This document shows positions 1 to 7,927 of a stretch of 15,517 bases of DNA, piece by piece (the first letter of the stretch is position 1; each line of letters opens with the position of its first letter). Both the position numbers and the translations under genes were made by a program. This DNA comes from Candidatus Aminicenantota bacterium (GTDB taxonomy: Bacteria > Acidobacteriota > Aminicenantia > Aminicenantales > JAFGAV01), in assembly GCA_016867615.1 (NCBI GenBank), contig VGJG01000005.1, positions 1 through 15,517 of the forward strand. The letters run 5' to 3'. The notes under the pieces were generated by a model. That model ran no database searches. It was not told where the DNA came from and worked only from the letters and a program-made list of their open reading frames with translations.

Positions 1-2
1 TC

Positions 3-818
3 GGCTTTCCGGCGGGGGAGATGATGAGCTATTTCTTCTACCCCGTCGTCTCCCTGGTCAGGGACGGGAAGTTCAACCTGATGCCGGAATTCCTGTTGAG
101 CAACCTGGTGGAAGCTTTCCTCGCGGGCTTTTTCTTCACCCTGGCCTACACGCTTTTCCTCAGGGCTCGCGGCCTGAAACTGTCCGGGCAGGGCATCGTC
201 GGCCTGGGCGAGGAGACGGCGCCCCGGACCCGGCTCATCCCGCTCAAGGCGTACTTCGGCCTGATGCTGGCCGCCTGGGGCCTGAACCTCGCGCTGCTCG
301 GGTTCGTCATCCACCGCTGGAATTGGACGCGCGTCAAGGGTTATGAGCTGGAGCATTTCACCGGCACGATTCCGAACCTCGAAACCGGCGTGCCGGTTCT
401 CATCGTCCTTTCCGCGGCCGTCCTGATCCTCTCCCTGGCCGCATCCCTTCTCTGCGTCTACAAAATGTGGTCCGCGCTCCAGGACGGGAAGGCTTCGACT
501 TCGCCCGGCATGGCCGTGGGGTTCCTGTTCGTGCCCGTTTTCAACTTCTACTGGAGCTTCAGGGTTTTTTACGGGTTCGCCCGCGAGCACAACGCCCTCG
601 TCGCGCGGCAGGCGCTGAACGTCCCGCCGCTCCCGGCGGGGCTGTACCTGGCCCAGGTCATCCTGTCGTTCGTCGCCGGGGGGTCCTCCCTCCTGGCCTC
701 GGTCGACATTTCCATTCCCGTCATCGCCGTGTTCCTGCTCATGCCCGTCAGCCTGGCGGCGTTCTACCTCACCTGCCAGGCCGTGAACCGCATTCCAAAA
801 TGGCCGATGCAGACATAA
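3..818 (+). CDS. Multi-pass membrane protein, 5' end outside the window
   Basis: Function not recognised. The frame is open to the left edge, with codons from base 3 reading GFPAGE before the first ATG at 21. The ATGs at 21 and 24 have a purine run abutting them rather than a Shine-Dalgarno at normal distance, so the true start is probably upstream. Numbered from the ATG at 21 (265 residues), hydrophobic segments fall near 29-47, 78-97, 124-146, 206-222 and 230-251. Residues 147-191 hold a conserved-looking stretch (YKMW, then LQDGKASTSPG, then VPVFNFYWSFRVFYGFA) of a kind I associate with uncharacterised bacterial membrane proteins similar to the DUF4328 group; the family name is tentative. 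No catalytic motif is visible. The protein is presumably in the inner membrane. The stop codon touches the inverted repeat at 817-987. Confidence 0.7.
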   Translation, partial: GFPAGEMMSYFFYPVVSLVRDGKFNLMPEFLLSNLVEAFLAGFFFTLAYTLFLRARGLKLSGQGIVGLGEETAPRTRLIPLKAYFGLMLAAWGLNLALLGFVIHRWNWTRVKGYELEHFTGTIPNLETGVPVLIVLSAAVLILSLAASLLCVYKMWSALQDGKASTSPGMAVGFLFVPVFNFYWSFRVFYGFAREHNALVARQALNVPPLPAGLYLAQVILSFVAGGSSLLASVDISIPVIAVFLLMPVSLAAFYLTCQAVNRIPKWPMQT

Positions 819-987
819 ATCCAATGGGTTCTCTTCCATTCTCTAGGGGCTGGTTTCGCAGAGAGGTCAGCCGGCCTGAATGTCCGGGGCGATTCCGGCG
901 CCTCAACCCGGCTCGGCGATAACGTCAGGGTCAAAGGCCTGCCGAGGCCGGCTGACCCACACAAAATGGAAGAGAGCCTTCCAATTT
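817..987. repeat. Nested imperfect inverted repeat after the first gene
   Basis: Most of this intergenic stretch can fold back on itself. The outer arms include a perfect 11-bp pair (830-840 with 965-975) inside an imperfect pair of about 23 bp (817-840 with 965-987). The inner arms are a perfect 13-bp pair (865-877 with 945-957). The core, 878-944, is GC-rich with further short CCGG self-complementarity. The element begins at the stop codon of the membrane-protein gene and ends about 100 bp before the next start. There is no U-tract typical of an intrinsic terminator. It could be a MITE- or REP-like repeat, or a structured RNA 3' end. I see no second copy in the window. Confidence 0.5.
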
Positions 988-1085
988 GTTCGGCAGCTTG
1001 ATAGGCACAACCCCGTCCAGACTGTACTTAAAGAATCAAATGAAGTAGACTTTCACGAGTCGAAAAATCAGGAGAAGGAGACGCG

Positions 1086-2411
1086 ATGAAGGACAAACAC
1101 CATGTCGGCCGGCGCGAGTTTCTGAGATCCTCGACCCTCGGATTGGCGGGCCTGGCCGCCGCCCCCGCCGCGCTCCGCGCGCGTCAGGCCGCCCCGGCTC
1201 CGGCCGCTCCCGAGGCCGACGCCCCGCGGGTCAAGGGGTTCCGCACGCTGGGCCGCACCGGCTTCAACGTGTCCGACATCGGCACGGGCTCGGTCTACGA
1301 CCAGGGCGTGTTCAAGGCCATGCTCGACGCGGGCGTCAACTACATCGACACCGCCGAGGGCTACCCCGGCCACCACCGCATCGTCGGCGCGGCCATCAAG
1401 GGCCGCGACCGCAAGTCGCTGTTCATCACCTCCAAGATGGCCCTGGACGAGGGCGACACGACCCGCGAGGGGCTCGTCAAGAGGGCGCGGAAATGCCTGG
1501 AGGACATGGGGACGGAGTACGTGGACTGCATGATGAACCACATGCCCGAGAAGCCCGAGCTGATCAAGCACGAGGGCTTCCACCAGGCCATGGCCGACCT
1601 CAAGGCCGAGGGCCGGGTGCGCTTCGTGGGCGTGGCGCACCACGGCTCGTTCTGGTACCGGGCCCCCGAAACCTCCATGGAGAGCATGCTCCTCGCCGCG
1701 GCCGAGGACGGCCGCTACGACGTCTTCCTCCTGGCCTACAACTTTCTGCAGATGGACGGAGCCCTCCGGGTCTTCGAGGCCTGCCGGGAGAAGAAGATCG
1801 GCACGGCCCTGATGAAGACCAAGCCGATCGTCACCTTCAACGCCATGAAGACGCGCGTCGAGAACCTGGAGAAGGAGGGCAAGGAGATCAACCCCCTCTT
1901 CCGCGAGGGAGTCGAGCGCTACCGGAAGCTGGCCGACCGCATGGACGCCTTCGTGGCCGAGTACCGCCTCGACGACGCGGACGCGATCCGCGAGGCCTCG
2001 GTCCGTTTCGTCCTCGACAACCCCGACGTCAACACCGTCTGCTGCTCGGCGCGGACGTTCGACGAAGCGGAGAAGTACATCGCCCTCTCTGGCGCCCGCT
2101 TCAACGACTGGGATCGGGCCAAGCTCGCCGCCTACCGGGAGAGCTGCGGCCGTTTCTACTGCCGCCACGCCTGCGGTCTGTGCGAGCCGAGCTGCCCGGC
2201 CGGCGTCCCGGTCAACACCATCATGCGCTACAACCACTACTTCGCCGCCCAGGGCCGGGAAAAGGAGGCGATGTCGCTCTACGCCGCCATCCCCGGCGCG
2301 CGGGCGGACGCCTGCTCCTCATGTTCCGGGCACTGCGAACGGGCCTGCCCCCACGGTGTGCCCATTCAGGGCCTGCTGCTCGCGGCCCACGACGCCCTCC
2401 TCCTGGCCTAG
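1086..2411 (+). CDS. Tat-exported aldo/keto reductase with two C-terminal [4Fe-4S] motifs
   Basis: An NAD(P)H-type aldo/keto reductase fold fused to a ferredoxin-like tail, 441 residues. A twin-arginine signal (GRREFL, residues 8-13) and hydrophobic Ala-rich stretch to about 35 predict folded export. The AKR barrel runs from about 50 to 345. The expected catalytic tetrad is visible as D88 (YIDTAEGY), Y93, K117 (ITSK) and H152 (CMMNHMPE). The tail has C359, C363, C366, C370-P and C410, C413, C417, C421-P, both in [4Fe-4S]-type spacing, each followed by a GVP(V/I) turn. Such proteins are commonly annotated as aldo/keto reductase family oxidoreductases; the substrate is unknown. GGAG at 1077-1080 lies 5 nt before the ATG, fixing the start. 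Transcribed alone. A possible weak promoter (998-1028) has a poor 19-nt spacing. Confidence 0.9.
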   Translation: MKDKHHVGRREFLRSSTLGLAGLAAAPAALRARQAAPAPAAPEADAPRVKGFRTLGRTGFNVSDIGTGSVYDQGVFKAMLDAGVNYIDTAEGYPGHHRIVGAAIKGRDRKSLFITSKMALDEGDTTREGLVKRARKCLEDMGTEYVDCMMNHMPEKPELIKHEGFHQAMADLKAEGRVRFVGVAHHGSFWYRAPETSMESMLLAAAEDGRYDVFLLAYNFLQMDGALRVFEACREKKIGTALMKTKPIVTFNAMKTRVENLEKEGKEINPLFREGVERYRKLADRMDAFVAEYRLDDADAIREASVRFVLDNPDVNTVCCSARTFDEAEKYIALSGARFNDWDRAKLAAYRESCGRFYCRHACGLCEPSCPAGVPVNTIMRYNHYFAAQGREKEAMSLYAAIPGARADACSSCSGHCERACPHGVPIQGLLLAAHDALLLA

Positions 2412-2613
2412 CGTCGGAGACAGCCCCGGGGCGTCCCCGGTTCTGTGCCGGCTTGATGCACATCGGGTCGACGGCGTTCTGCTCAAACAGCGACTCCGGG
2501 GCTTCCGGGGGGGTTGCCGAAGACCGCGGCGCCCGAGATATACGGACCGGCTCCCATGCTGCCGGTTCATCGTTCGGCTCAGCCAACCGCGTGGCGTTGG
2601 TTTGAAGCCTTGC

Positions 2614-3075
2614 TCAGCCGCCCAATGCCTTTTTAACGGCGACCGCCGCCGCTTGACGCTTGGAGAGATAAGCGTCCAGCCCGGGTTTGGAGGGAGCCTG
2701 GATGTACGCGGTCAAAGCGTCGATCGTCACGCTCAGTTCCCCGGCCGCCGCCGCCGTCTCCAGGAACTTGGCGTCGCTCGGGGAGTTGTGGGGCGGCTTT
2801 CCGGCGAGCCGGCGCATCGATGACCCGATCAGGGACATGAATTTTTTCTGCTCCAGGAGAAGGGACAGGATCTGCTCGTCCGTATAGAGCTTTTTGCCGT
2901 GGATGTCGGCCGCGAGGCTGACCAGAGTCAGGGAGTTGTACAGGGCCACGCGGACCGAGGCCGTCAAGGCCTCTCCCACGGGGTTGTCCTGGGCCGCGGC
3001 TCCGGCCGCAGCGAGGAGAACCAGGGCTGGCAGGAGGGCAGCGGCCGGGACGATATTCCTATGGTTCTTGTTCAT
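2614..3075 (-). CDS. Small secreted protein of unknown function
   Basis: I do not recognise a family. The 153-residue product starts MNKNHRNIVP, followed by a hydrophobic Ala/Leu stretch ending in AAA before Q29, a clear signal peptide with likely cleavage after residue 28. The mature part (about 125 residues) looks mostly helical and Ala/Leu/Lys-rich, with no cysteines and no recognisable catalytic motif, so it is probably a soluble periplasmic protein. The frame is open further upstream to 3132, but the start at 3075 is preferred: AGGAAGG sits 5 nt upstream, the signal peptide begins there, and the predicted transcription start falls near 3131. It converges with the aldo/keto reductase gene across about 200 bp in which I see no gene. 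Confidence 0.7.
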   Translation of the reverse strand: MNKNHRNIVPAAALLPALVLLAAAGAAAQDNPVGEALTASVRVALYNSLTLVSLAADIHGKKLYTDEQILSLLLEQKKFMSLIGSSMRRLAGKPPHNSPSDAKFLETAAAAGELSVTIDALTAYIQAPSKPGLDAYLSKRQAAAVAVKKALGG

Positions 3076-3080
3076 TCCCG

Positions 3081-3087
3081 CCTTCCT
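3081..3087 (-). promoter_or_regulatory. Shine-Dalgarno fixing the start of the secreted-protein gene
   Basis: AGGAAGG on the minus strand, 5 nt before the ATG at 3075. It selects this start over the in-frame ATG at 3132, which would place 19 extra charged residues before the signal peptide. Confidence 0.7.
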
Positions 3088-3137
3088 TTCTTCCCTCGGC
3101 AAAATTTTTCGGTCTGCCTTAGAGGGGAGCATCGGGG

Positions 3138-3167
3138 AGTATAGACCCCGGGCCGGGACCGTGTAAA
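3138..3167 (-). promoter_or_regulatory. Sigma70-type promoter of the secreted-protein gene
   Basis: Minus strand: TTTACA (3162-3167), an 18-nt spacer, then TATACT (3138-3143). Five of six bases match consensus in each box. Transcription would start near 3131, giving a leader of about 55 nt before the ATG at 3075. It lies 35 bp beyond the stop of the pcnB-like gene, which is transcribed in the same direction, so the small gene has its own promoter. Confidence 0.6.
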
Positions 3168-3201
3168 GGCCGAGGCCGCTATCGGCGGGAGGGCGAAAGG
3201 C

Positions 3202-4704
3202 CTAGGATGCCTCGGGCTCGGCCGGCGGCGAGGGCGGCTTTCTGCGCGGCCGCCTGCGACGCCTTCTCTTTTTTTCTCCTGTTTCCGGCGCGCCGCCGAA
3301 GCGGCGGCGGAACAGCACTTCGAACGGATCCGGGGATCCCTCGTCCCGACCCTCGGCGACGATCGCGCACAGGCGCGAGGCCTCGGCGTAGCGCGCCCGG
3401 CGCCGCAGGGTCCAGCGCATGCGTCCGCTCTCGAGCGCGGCGAGCATCCGGTCGGCGATGACCAGGGTCTGGACGAGGTCGGCGGCGAGGGCCCGCGGGA
3501 GGGTGATGGCCATGGCCGCCCCGGCCAGGGCGTCGTGTAGGAGCATGAACCTGTCCCCCGAGAACCCGGCGAGAAGCCCGTCCGCCCAGGCATGGAACAG
3601 CAGCCCGTAGGTCTCGGCCGCCGAGAGAGGCCTCCCCGCGGCCGCCGAGGCGTCCGACACGCCGAGCAGCGCCTCGAGGCGGCGGGAGGCTTCCTCCGAA
3701 GTCTCATAGAAGGCGCCGGGCGCCCCCAGGAGGACGGACAGCAGGCCGTGCCGGCGGAGCCCCCCGAGGATGGGCCGGGACGCCCCGGACTTGAGGTCCT
3801 TGTTGAGCTCCTCGTAAAGGCGGGAGCCGGAGCACGAGGCAAGGAGGAGCCGGTGCTCGGCGATCGCCCGCTCGGTTTCCTCCTCGACCGAGAAGCCCAG
3901 GCGGCCGGCGTGCCTCAGGACACGCCACATGCGGACCGGGTCCTCGACGTAGCGGCGTTCGGGCGGTCCGATGACGCGGATGCGCCGCCGCTGCATGTCC
4001 TCCAGACCGCCCGTATAATCGATCACGGAAAACGTGGAGATGTCGTAGAACAGGGCGTTGATCGTGATGTCGCGCCGAAAGGCGTCCTCGCGGGGCGTGC
4101 CGAAAGCGATGGGGGGCAGGGGAGGCCGTCCTTTCCTTCTTCCCCTTCCCTCCGCCGCTTCCTCTTCTTCCTCTTCTTCTTCGGCCTCATGCTCGGTCTC
4201 GGTTTCCCCCGCGCCGGCCTTTTCCTCCTCGGGTTTTCCGCCCGCGGCCTTGGCTTCCTCCGCCCCGAGCTCTTCGCCGGGGCATGCGCCGCCCTCACGG
4301 AATTCCGCGTCCTCCGGATGTCCGTCTTCCCTGCCGTCCTCCGGCGGCTCCGGCTCCCCGGGGCCGGGGTCGCGCCGGAACGTGGCCACTTCGATGACCT
4401 TGCCTCCCTGGAACCGGACCTGAGCCAGCCGGAAACGCCGTCCGATGAGATAGGCGTTGCGGAACAGCTTTTTGACCTGCCGGGGCCGGGCGTTCGTCCC
4501 CACGTCGAAGTCCTGGGGCGTCCGGCCGAGCATGAGATCGCGGACCGCGCCGCCCACGAGATAGGCCAGGAACCCGTGGCGGTGGAGTCGATTCAAGACC
4601 TTGAGGGCGTCGGGGTCGATGTTCCGGCGGGAGATGGAATGACGCGAGCGGTCGAGGATCGTGGGGGCGGCCAGCGGAATGTCTTGTCCTTCGTTTTCGG
4701 GCAT
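3202..4704 (-). CDS. pcnB: Poly(A) polymerase / CCA-adding-type nucleotidyltransferase with acidic insertion
   Basis: A class II nucleotidyltransferase of the poly(A) polymerase I family, adding 3' A residues to RNA in the cytoplasm. The N-terminus (ISRRNIDPDALKVLNRL) is PcnB-like. The catalytic head has GGAVRD (51-56), the metal-binding pair D65 and D67 in QDFDVG, and LIGRRFRLAQV (86-96), which fits the published signature separating bacterial poly(A) polymerases from CCA-adding enzymes. RRDITINAL (210-218) and YVEDPVRMWRVLRHAGRLGF (252-271) follow. The C-terminus is an Arg/Lys-rich, then Pro-rich tail (478-500), like the basic RNA-binding tails of PcnB. Unusual: residues 111-195 form a low-complexity Glu/Gly/Pro insertion, including eight consecutive Glu at 175-182, where relatives have a short loop. 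No strong Shine-Dalgarno precedes the ATG. A CCA-adding role cannot be excluded. Confidence 0.87.
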   Translation of the reverse strand: MPENEGQDIPLAAPTILDRSRHSISRRNIDPDALKVLNRLHRHGFLAYLVGGAVRDLMLGRTPQDFDVGTNARPRQVKKLFRNAYLIGRRFRLAQVRFQGGKVIEVATFRRDPGPGEPEPPEDGREDGHPEDAEFREGGACPGEELGAEEAKAAGGKPEEEKAGAGETETEHEAEEEEEEEEAAEGRGRRKGRPPLPPIAFGTPREDAFRRDITINALFYDISTFSVIDYTGGLEDMQRRRIRVIGPPERRYVEDPVRMWRVLRHAGRLGFSVEEETERAIAEHRLLLASCSGSRLYEELNKDLKSGASRPILGGLRRHGLLSVLLGAPGAFYETSEEASRRLEALLGVSDASAAAGRPLSAAETYGLLFHAWADGLLAGFSGDRFMLLHDALAGAAMAITLPRALAADLVQTLVIADRMLAALESGRMRWTLRRRARYAEASRLCAIVAEGRDEGSPDPFEVLFRRRFGGAPETGEKKRRRRRRPRRKPPSPPAEPEAS

Positions 4705-4768
4705 GACGTCCGGAGCCTGTTCCTGTTTCAGCGGCTTCCTCTCGAGCGCTCGCGATCGTGAAGATTAC

Positions 4769-4797
4769 AAGATAAACCAAGTCTTCTTCCCGTTCAA
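4769..4797 (-). promoter_or_regulatory. Sigma70-type promoter of the pcnB-like gene
   Basis: Minus strand: TTGAAC (4792-4797), a 17-nt spacer, then TATCTT (4769-4774), about 65 bp upstream of the ATG at 4704. The spacing is ideal and the -35 box matches five of six; the -10 box matches four of six. Confidence 0.45.
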
Positions 4798-4985
4798 CTT
4801 GTATCTTTTATGGGTCCCGCCCGAGGTGTGAAATCCCAAGTCCTCAGGGCCTCCGCGGCGGCTCCCCGCCTCTGGTTTTGCTCCCTCCGCCGAACCGCGG
4901 GGGCGGCCATCCGCTTCCCGGTCGAAGAGTCCGGAAGGAGTCTTCTAAGGGATGCGGGCGGCTCCGGGGAGAGGATCGCTTGATT

Positions 4986-5014
4986 TTGTTTCGATAAATA
5001 ATAGAGGATATATC
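4986..5014 (+). promoter_or_regulatory. Possible promoter of the acylase operon
   Basis: TTGTTT (4986-4991), a 17-nt spacer and TATATC (5009-5014) within the AT-rich island. This predicts a start near 5021 and a leader of about 37 nt to the ATG at 5058. Several alternative AT-rich hexamers overlap, so the exact boxes are uncertain. Confidence 0.35.
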
Positions 5015-5045
5015 CTTCACGCAAATTTAGGCACGAGAGGTGAAT

Positions 5046-5052
5046 GAGGAGG
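5046..5052 (+). promoter_or_regulatory. Strong Shine-Dalgarno deciding the acylase start
   Basis: GAGGAGG, 5 nt before the ATG at 5058. It lies inside the reading frame that would begin at the GTG at 5040, and so supports 5058 as the real start. Confidence 0.8.
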
Positions 5053-5057
5053 CTGGG

Positions 5058-7508
5058 ATGAGAATTTTGCGCGCGGTTTTCGCTGCGGCGCTGGCGGCGG
5101 CCGTCTTCTGGGGTCTCCATTTCCGTCACGGCCTGCTCCCCCCCCTGGGCAAGCTCGTCAATCCCTTCGCCGGGTTCTGGAGGAACGGAGACCGTCCGGA
5201 CCCGGCGCTCGAAGTCATCACCCTTCCCGGCCTGCGCGAGCGGGTGGACGTCGTCTGGGACGACCGGCGTGTTCCCCACATCTTCGCCCGCAACGACCAC
5301 GACCTCTATTTCGCCCAGGGATACCTCGTCGCCCGCGACCGGCTGTGGCAGATGGAGTTCCAGACGCTGTACGCCGCGGGGAGGCTGTCCGAGGTCGTCG
5401 GCCCGGCGGGGCTCGAGCACGACCGTCTGCAGAGGCGGCTGGGCATGACTTGGGCGGCCGAGAGATCCGCGCAAGCCATGGCCGGGGATCCCGTGATCAA
5501 CGGGGTCGTGCAGGCTTACGCCGACGGGGTCAACTCCTTCATCGCCGGCCTGCGGCCCCATGAACTGCCGGTCGAATACAAGATCCTCGACTTCCGGCCC
5601 GAGCCCTGGACGAAGCTCAAGGCCGCCCTGCTGCTGAAGTACATGGCCTGGACGCTCTCGGGCCACAACACCGACCTCAGCCAGACCCGGACGCGCGACG
5701 CGCTCGGCGAGGATTTCGTCCGGAGCCTGTATCCTGACTTTCCGCCCCTTCTGGAGCCGATCATCCCCCGGGGCGCGGACTGGGGGTTTCAAGCAGCTCC
5801 GCAGGCTGCGGACGGAGCAGGCGAAGCGCCCCGAACCCCGCAGCCGCCGGCCTCCGTGCCGGCCGCCCGGGACGGGGAGGCCGACCCCCGCGGCGTCGGC
5901 AGCAACAATTGGGCCGTCGCGGGGTCGCGCACGCGGACCGGGTTCCCCATTCTATGCAACGACCCGCACTTGAACTTGACCCTGCCCTCGATCTGGTACG
6001 AGCTTCAGCTCACCGCGCCCGGAGTGAACGTCCGCGGCGTGACGTTCGCCGGAGCGCCGGGCGTCATCATCGGCTTCAACCGCGATGCGGCCTGGGGAAT
6101 GACGAACTTGGGCGCGGATGTTCTGGACTGGCACCGGGTGCGCTTCAGGGATTCGAGCCGTCGGGAGTATGCCTACGGCGGGGGGTGGCGGCCGGTGATC
6201 GCACGCAACGAGACGATCAAGGTCCGCGGCCGCCGGGCCGTGAGGGACCGCGTCCTCTACACGCACCACGGCCCGGTCGTCCGGCTGGAGGAAGAAGAAG
6301 CCGCGGAGGACTGGATCCCGGCCGGGGCGGCCATGCGCTGGGCGGCGCACGACCCCTCGGTCGAGCTCAAGGCGGTCTATCTCCTCAACCGCGGCTCAAG
6401 CTACGGTGATTTTCTCGAGGCCTTGAGGCATTTCGCCTGCCCCGCCCAGAATTTCGTCTATGCGGACGCCGGCGGAGACATCGCCCTGTGGTCGAACGGC
6501 CGCCTGCCGATGCGGAGCCCCGGACAGGGGCGCTTTCTCCTTGACGGCTCCTCTCCGGGAGACGATTGGCCGGGTTGGATCCCCTGGGAGCGGAACCCGC
6601 ATGTCCTGAACCCGGAACGGGGGTTCGTCAGCTCGGCCAATCAGCACCCGGCCGACGAGACCTATCCCTACCGGCTCGGATGGGATTTTTCGTCGTTCGA
6701 GAGGGGGGCGCGGATCAACGAGGTCCTGGCCGCGGGCGCCGGGTTCACGCCCCGGGACATGGAGGATCTTCAGAGGGACGGCCTCAGCCTGCGCGCCCGC
6801 ATGCTTCTGCCGAGGCTGCTGTCGGCGCTCAGGGCGGCGACCCTGGCGCCCGAGGAGAGACGGGCTTTGGAGGCGCTCGAGCGGTGGGACGGGGTCTTCG
6901 CCGCGGATTCCGTCGCGGCGACTCTTTTCGACGCCCTGTGGAGGGCGCTCAACGAGCGGACCTGGAACGACGAGAAAGAAGCGGGTCTGGAATCGGTCGC
7001 TTGGCCGATGTCGAACGTCTTCCTCGACCTTGCCCTCAACCGTCCGGATTCGCCCTTCTTCGACGACAAGACGACGCCGGGCGTGGAGAGGTTCGACGAC
7101 CTCATCCTCCCCGCGTTCCAGACCGCCCTGGGCCGGCTGGGGGAGAGGCTCGGGCCTTTCGGCGGGGCCTGGCGATGGGGGCGGGCGCGGGGCACGGAGA
7201 TCGGTCATCTCGGCCGTCTGCCGGGGTTCGGAAGCGGAAAGCTCGAGACGCCGGGGGGCCCGGCCGTCGTCAACGCCACGCAGCGGAGCTCCGGGCCGTC
7301 CTGGCGGATGACCGTGGCTCTGGGTCCCGAGATCAGGGCCTGGGGCATCCTCCCCGGCGGGCAGTCGGGAAACCCGGGTTCGCGCTTTTACGACAACGCC
7401 GTGGCCGACTGGGTCGCGGGCAAGACCTATGAGCTGCTCTTCCTCGAATCTCCGGATGACCCGGTTCCGGGGGCGGCTTCCCGGACCGAGCTGCGGGGGG
7501 CGCGATGA
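5058..7508 (+). CDS. Penicillin acylase family N-terminal-nucleophile amidohydrolase
   Basis: An Ntn-hydrolase of the penicillin acylase (peptidase S45) family, 816 residues from the ATG at 5058. These are exported precursors that self-cleave into alpha and beta chains and hydrolyse N-acyl amide bonds. Residues 1-20 (MRILRAVFAAALAAAVFWG) look like a signal peptide or anchor. The alpha part includes the family motifs VPHIFARNDHDLYFAQGY and ARDRLWQME. A Pro/Ala/Asp-rich linker of about 35 residues is followed by GVG-SNNWAV; Ser282 (codon at 5901) should be the new N-terminus and nucleophile of the beta chain. N528 in SSANQ is the likely oxyanion-hole Asn. The C-terminus has PGGQSGNPGSRFYDNAV, typical of the family. 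Substrate unknown: beta-lactam side chains, acyl-homoserine lactones and lipopeptides are all known in the family. The stop overlaps the next start. Confidence 0.92.
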   Translation: MRILRAVFAAALAAAVFWGLHFRHGLLPPLGKLVNPFAGFWRNGDRPDPALEVITLPGLRERVDVVWDDRRVPHIFARNDHDLYFAQGYLVARDRLWQMEFQTLYAAGRLSEVVGPAGLEHDRLQRRLGMTWAAERSAQAMAGDPVINGVVQAYADGVNSFIAGLRPHELPVEYKILDFRPEPWTKLKAALLLKYMAWTLSGHNTDLSQTRTRDALGEDFVRSLYPDFPPLLEPIIPRGADWGFQAAPQAADGAGEAPRTPQPPASVPAARDGEADPRGVGSNNWAVAGSRTRTGFPILCNDPHLNLTLPSIWYELQLTAPGVNVRGVTFAGAPGVIIGFNRDAAWGMTNLGADVLDWHRVRFRDSSRREYAYGGGWRPVIARNETIKVRGRRAVRDRVLYTHHGPVVRLEEEEAAEDWIPAGAAMRWAAHDPSVELKAVYLLNRGSSYGDFLEALRHFACPAQNFVYADAGGDIALWSNGRLPMRSPGQGRFLLDGSSPGDDWPGWIPWERNPHVLNPERGFVSSANQHPADETYPYRLGWDFSSFERGARINEVLAAGAGFTPRDMEDLQRDGLSLRARMLLPRLLSALRAATLAPEERRALEALERWDGVFAADSVAATLFDALWRALNERTWNDEKEAGLESVAWPMSNVFLDLALNRPDSPFFDDKTTPGVERFDDLILPAFQTALGRLGERLGPFGGAWRWGRARGTEIGHLGRLPGFGSGKLETPGGPAVVNATQRSSGPSWRMTVALGPEIRAWGILPGGQSGNPGSRFYDNAVADWVAGKTYELLFLESPDDPVPGAASRTELRGAR

Positions 7509-7861
7509 TCGCCGCGCTTGCAGTTTTCATCGTGCTCGGGGTCTTGCACCTCTTCACCCCGTACTGGTGGTGGGTCATGGCCGTGCCGTTCGTCTTCGGG
7601 CTTGCCTACGGCCGTTCGGCCTGGCGGGCGGCCCGGACGGGGGCGCTCGCCGCCGGTGCGCTGTGGCTGGGTGCGGCGGCCTATTTTCAGCTCGCGGGAA
7701 GCGCCCTGATCGCCCGGCGCATGGCGGGCCTTTTGGGCATCGGCTCGCCGTGGGTCATGGTCGCGGCCGCCGGGCTCCTCGCCGCCCTGGCCGCCGGAGT
7801 GTCGGGGCTGGCCGGCTTCTCCCTCCGCGCTCTATTCAGGGGAAGCAGCAAAACCCGCTGA
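7505..7861 (+). CDS. Small four-helix membrane protein coupled to the acylase
   Basis: A 118-residue protein of unknown function that I do not recognise. It is almost entirely hydrophobic, with segments near residues 3-20, 22-36, 44-65 and 80-106, a WWW near the start (about 21-23), and a short basic C-terminus (RALFRGSSKTR). Its ATG overlaps the acylase stop in an ATGA arrangement, so the two are co-transcribed and probably translationally coupled. That suggests, without proving, that it works with or near the exported acylase, for example in the same membrane. No separate promoter or strong Shine-Dalgarno is expected or seen. The downstream stretch 7862-7927 holds no gene. Confidence 0.75.
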   Translation: MIAALAVFIVLGVLHLFTPYWWWVMAVPFVFGLAYGRSAWRAARTGALAAGALWLGAAAYFQLAGSALIARRMAGLLGIGSPWVMVAAAGLLAALAAGVSGLAGFSLRALFRGSSKTR

Positions 7862-7927
7862 AGCGGTCGGCTTTCTTCCAAGCCCCCTAGCGGCAGCGGG
7901 GCGCGCGTTTCACGGCCCTCCTCCCTC

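Larger units (their letters stand above)
4705..5057. other. Divergent intergenic region between pcnB-like and acylase genes
   Basis: About 350 bp with no credible gene. It holds outward-facing promoter candidates at each end: 4769-4797 for the leftward gene and 4986-5014 for the rightward gene. The middle, about 4800-4975, is ordinary GC-rich sequence in which I see no convincing repeat or structured RNA. The stretch 4980-5035 is conspicuously AT-rich for this genome. Confidence 0.5.

Noticed and set aside
2583..2600. Small CCAAC/GTTGG hairpin between the convergent genes
   Set aside because: The stem is only 5 bp and is followed by just three T, too weak to call a terminator.
3592..4761. 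Long plus-strand open frame across the pcnB-like gene
   Set aside because: It is an antisense frame kept open by GC-rich codon bias. Its translation is low-complexity, while the minus strand gives clear nucleotidyltransferase motifs.
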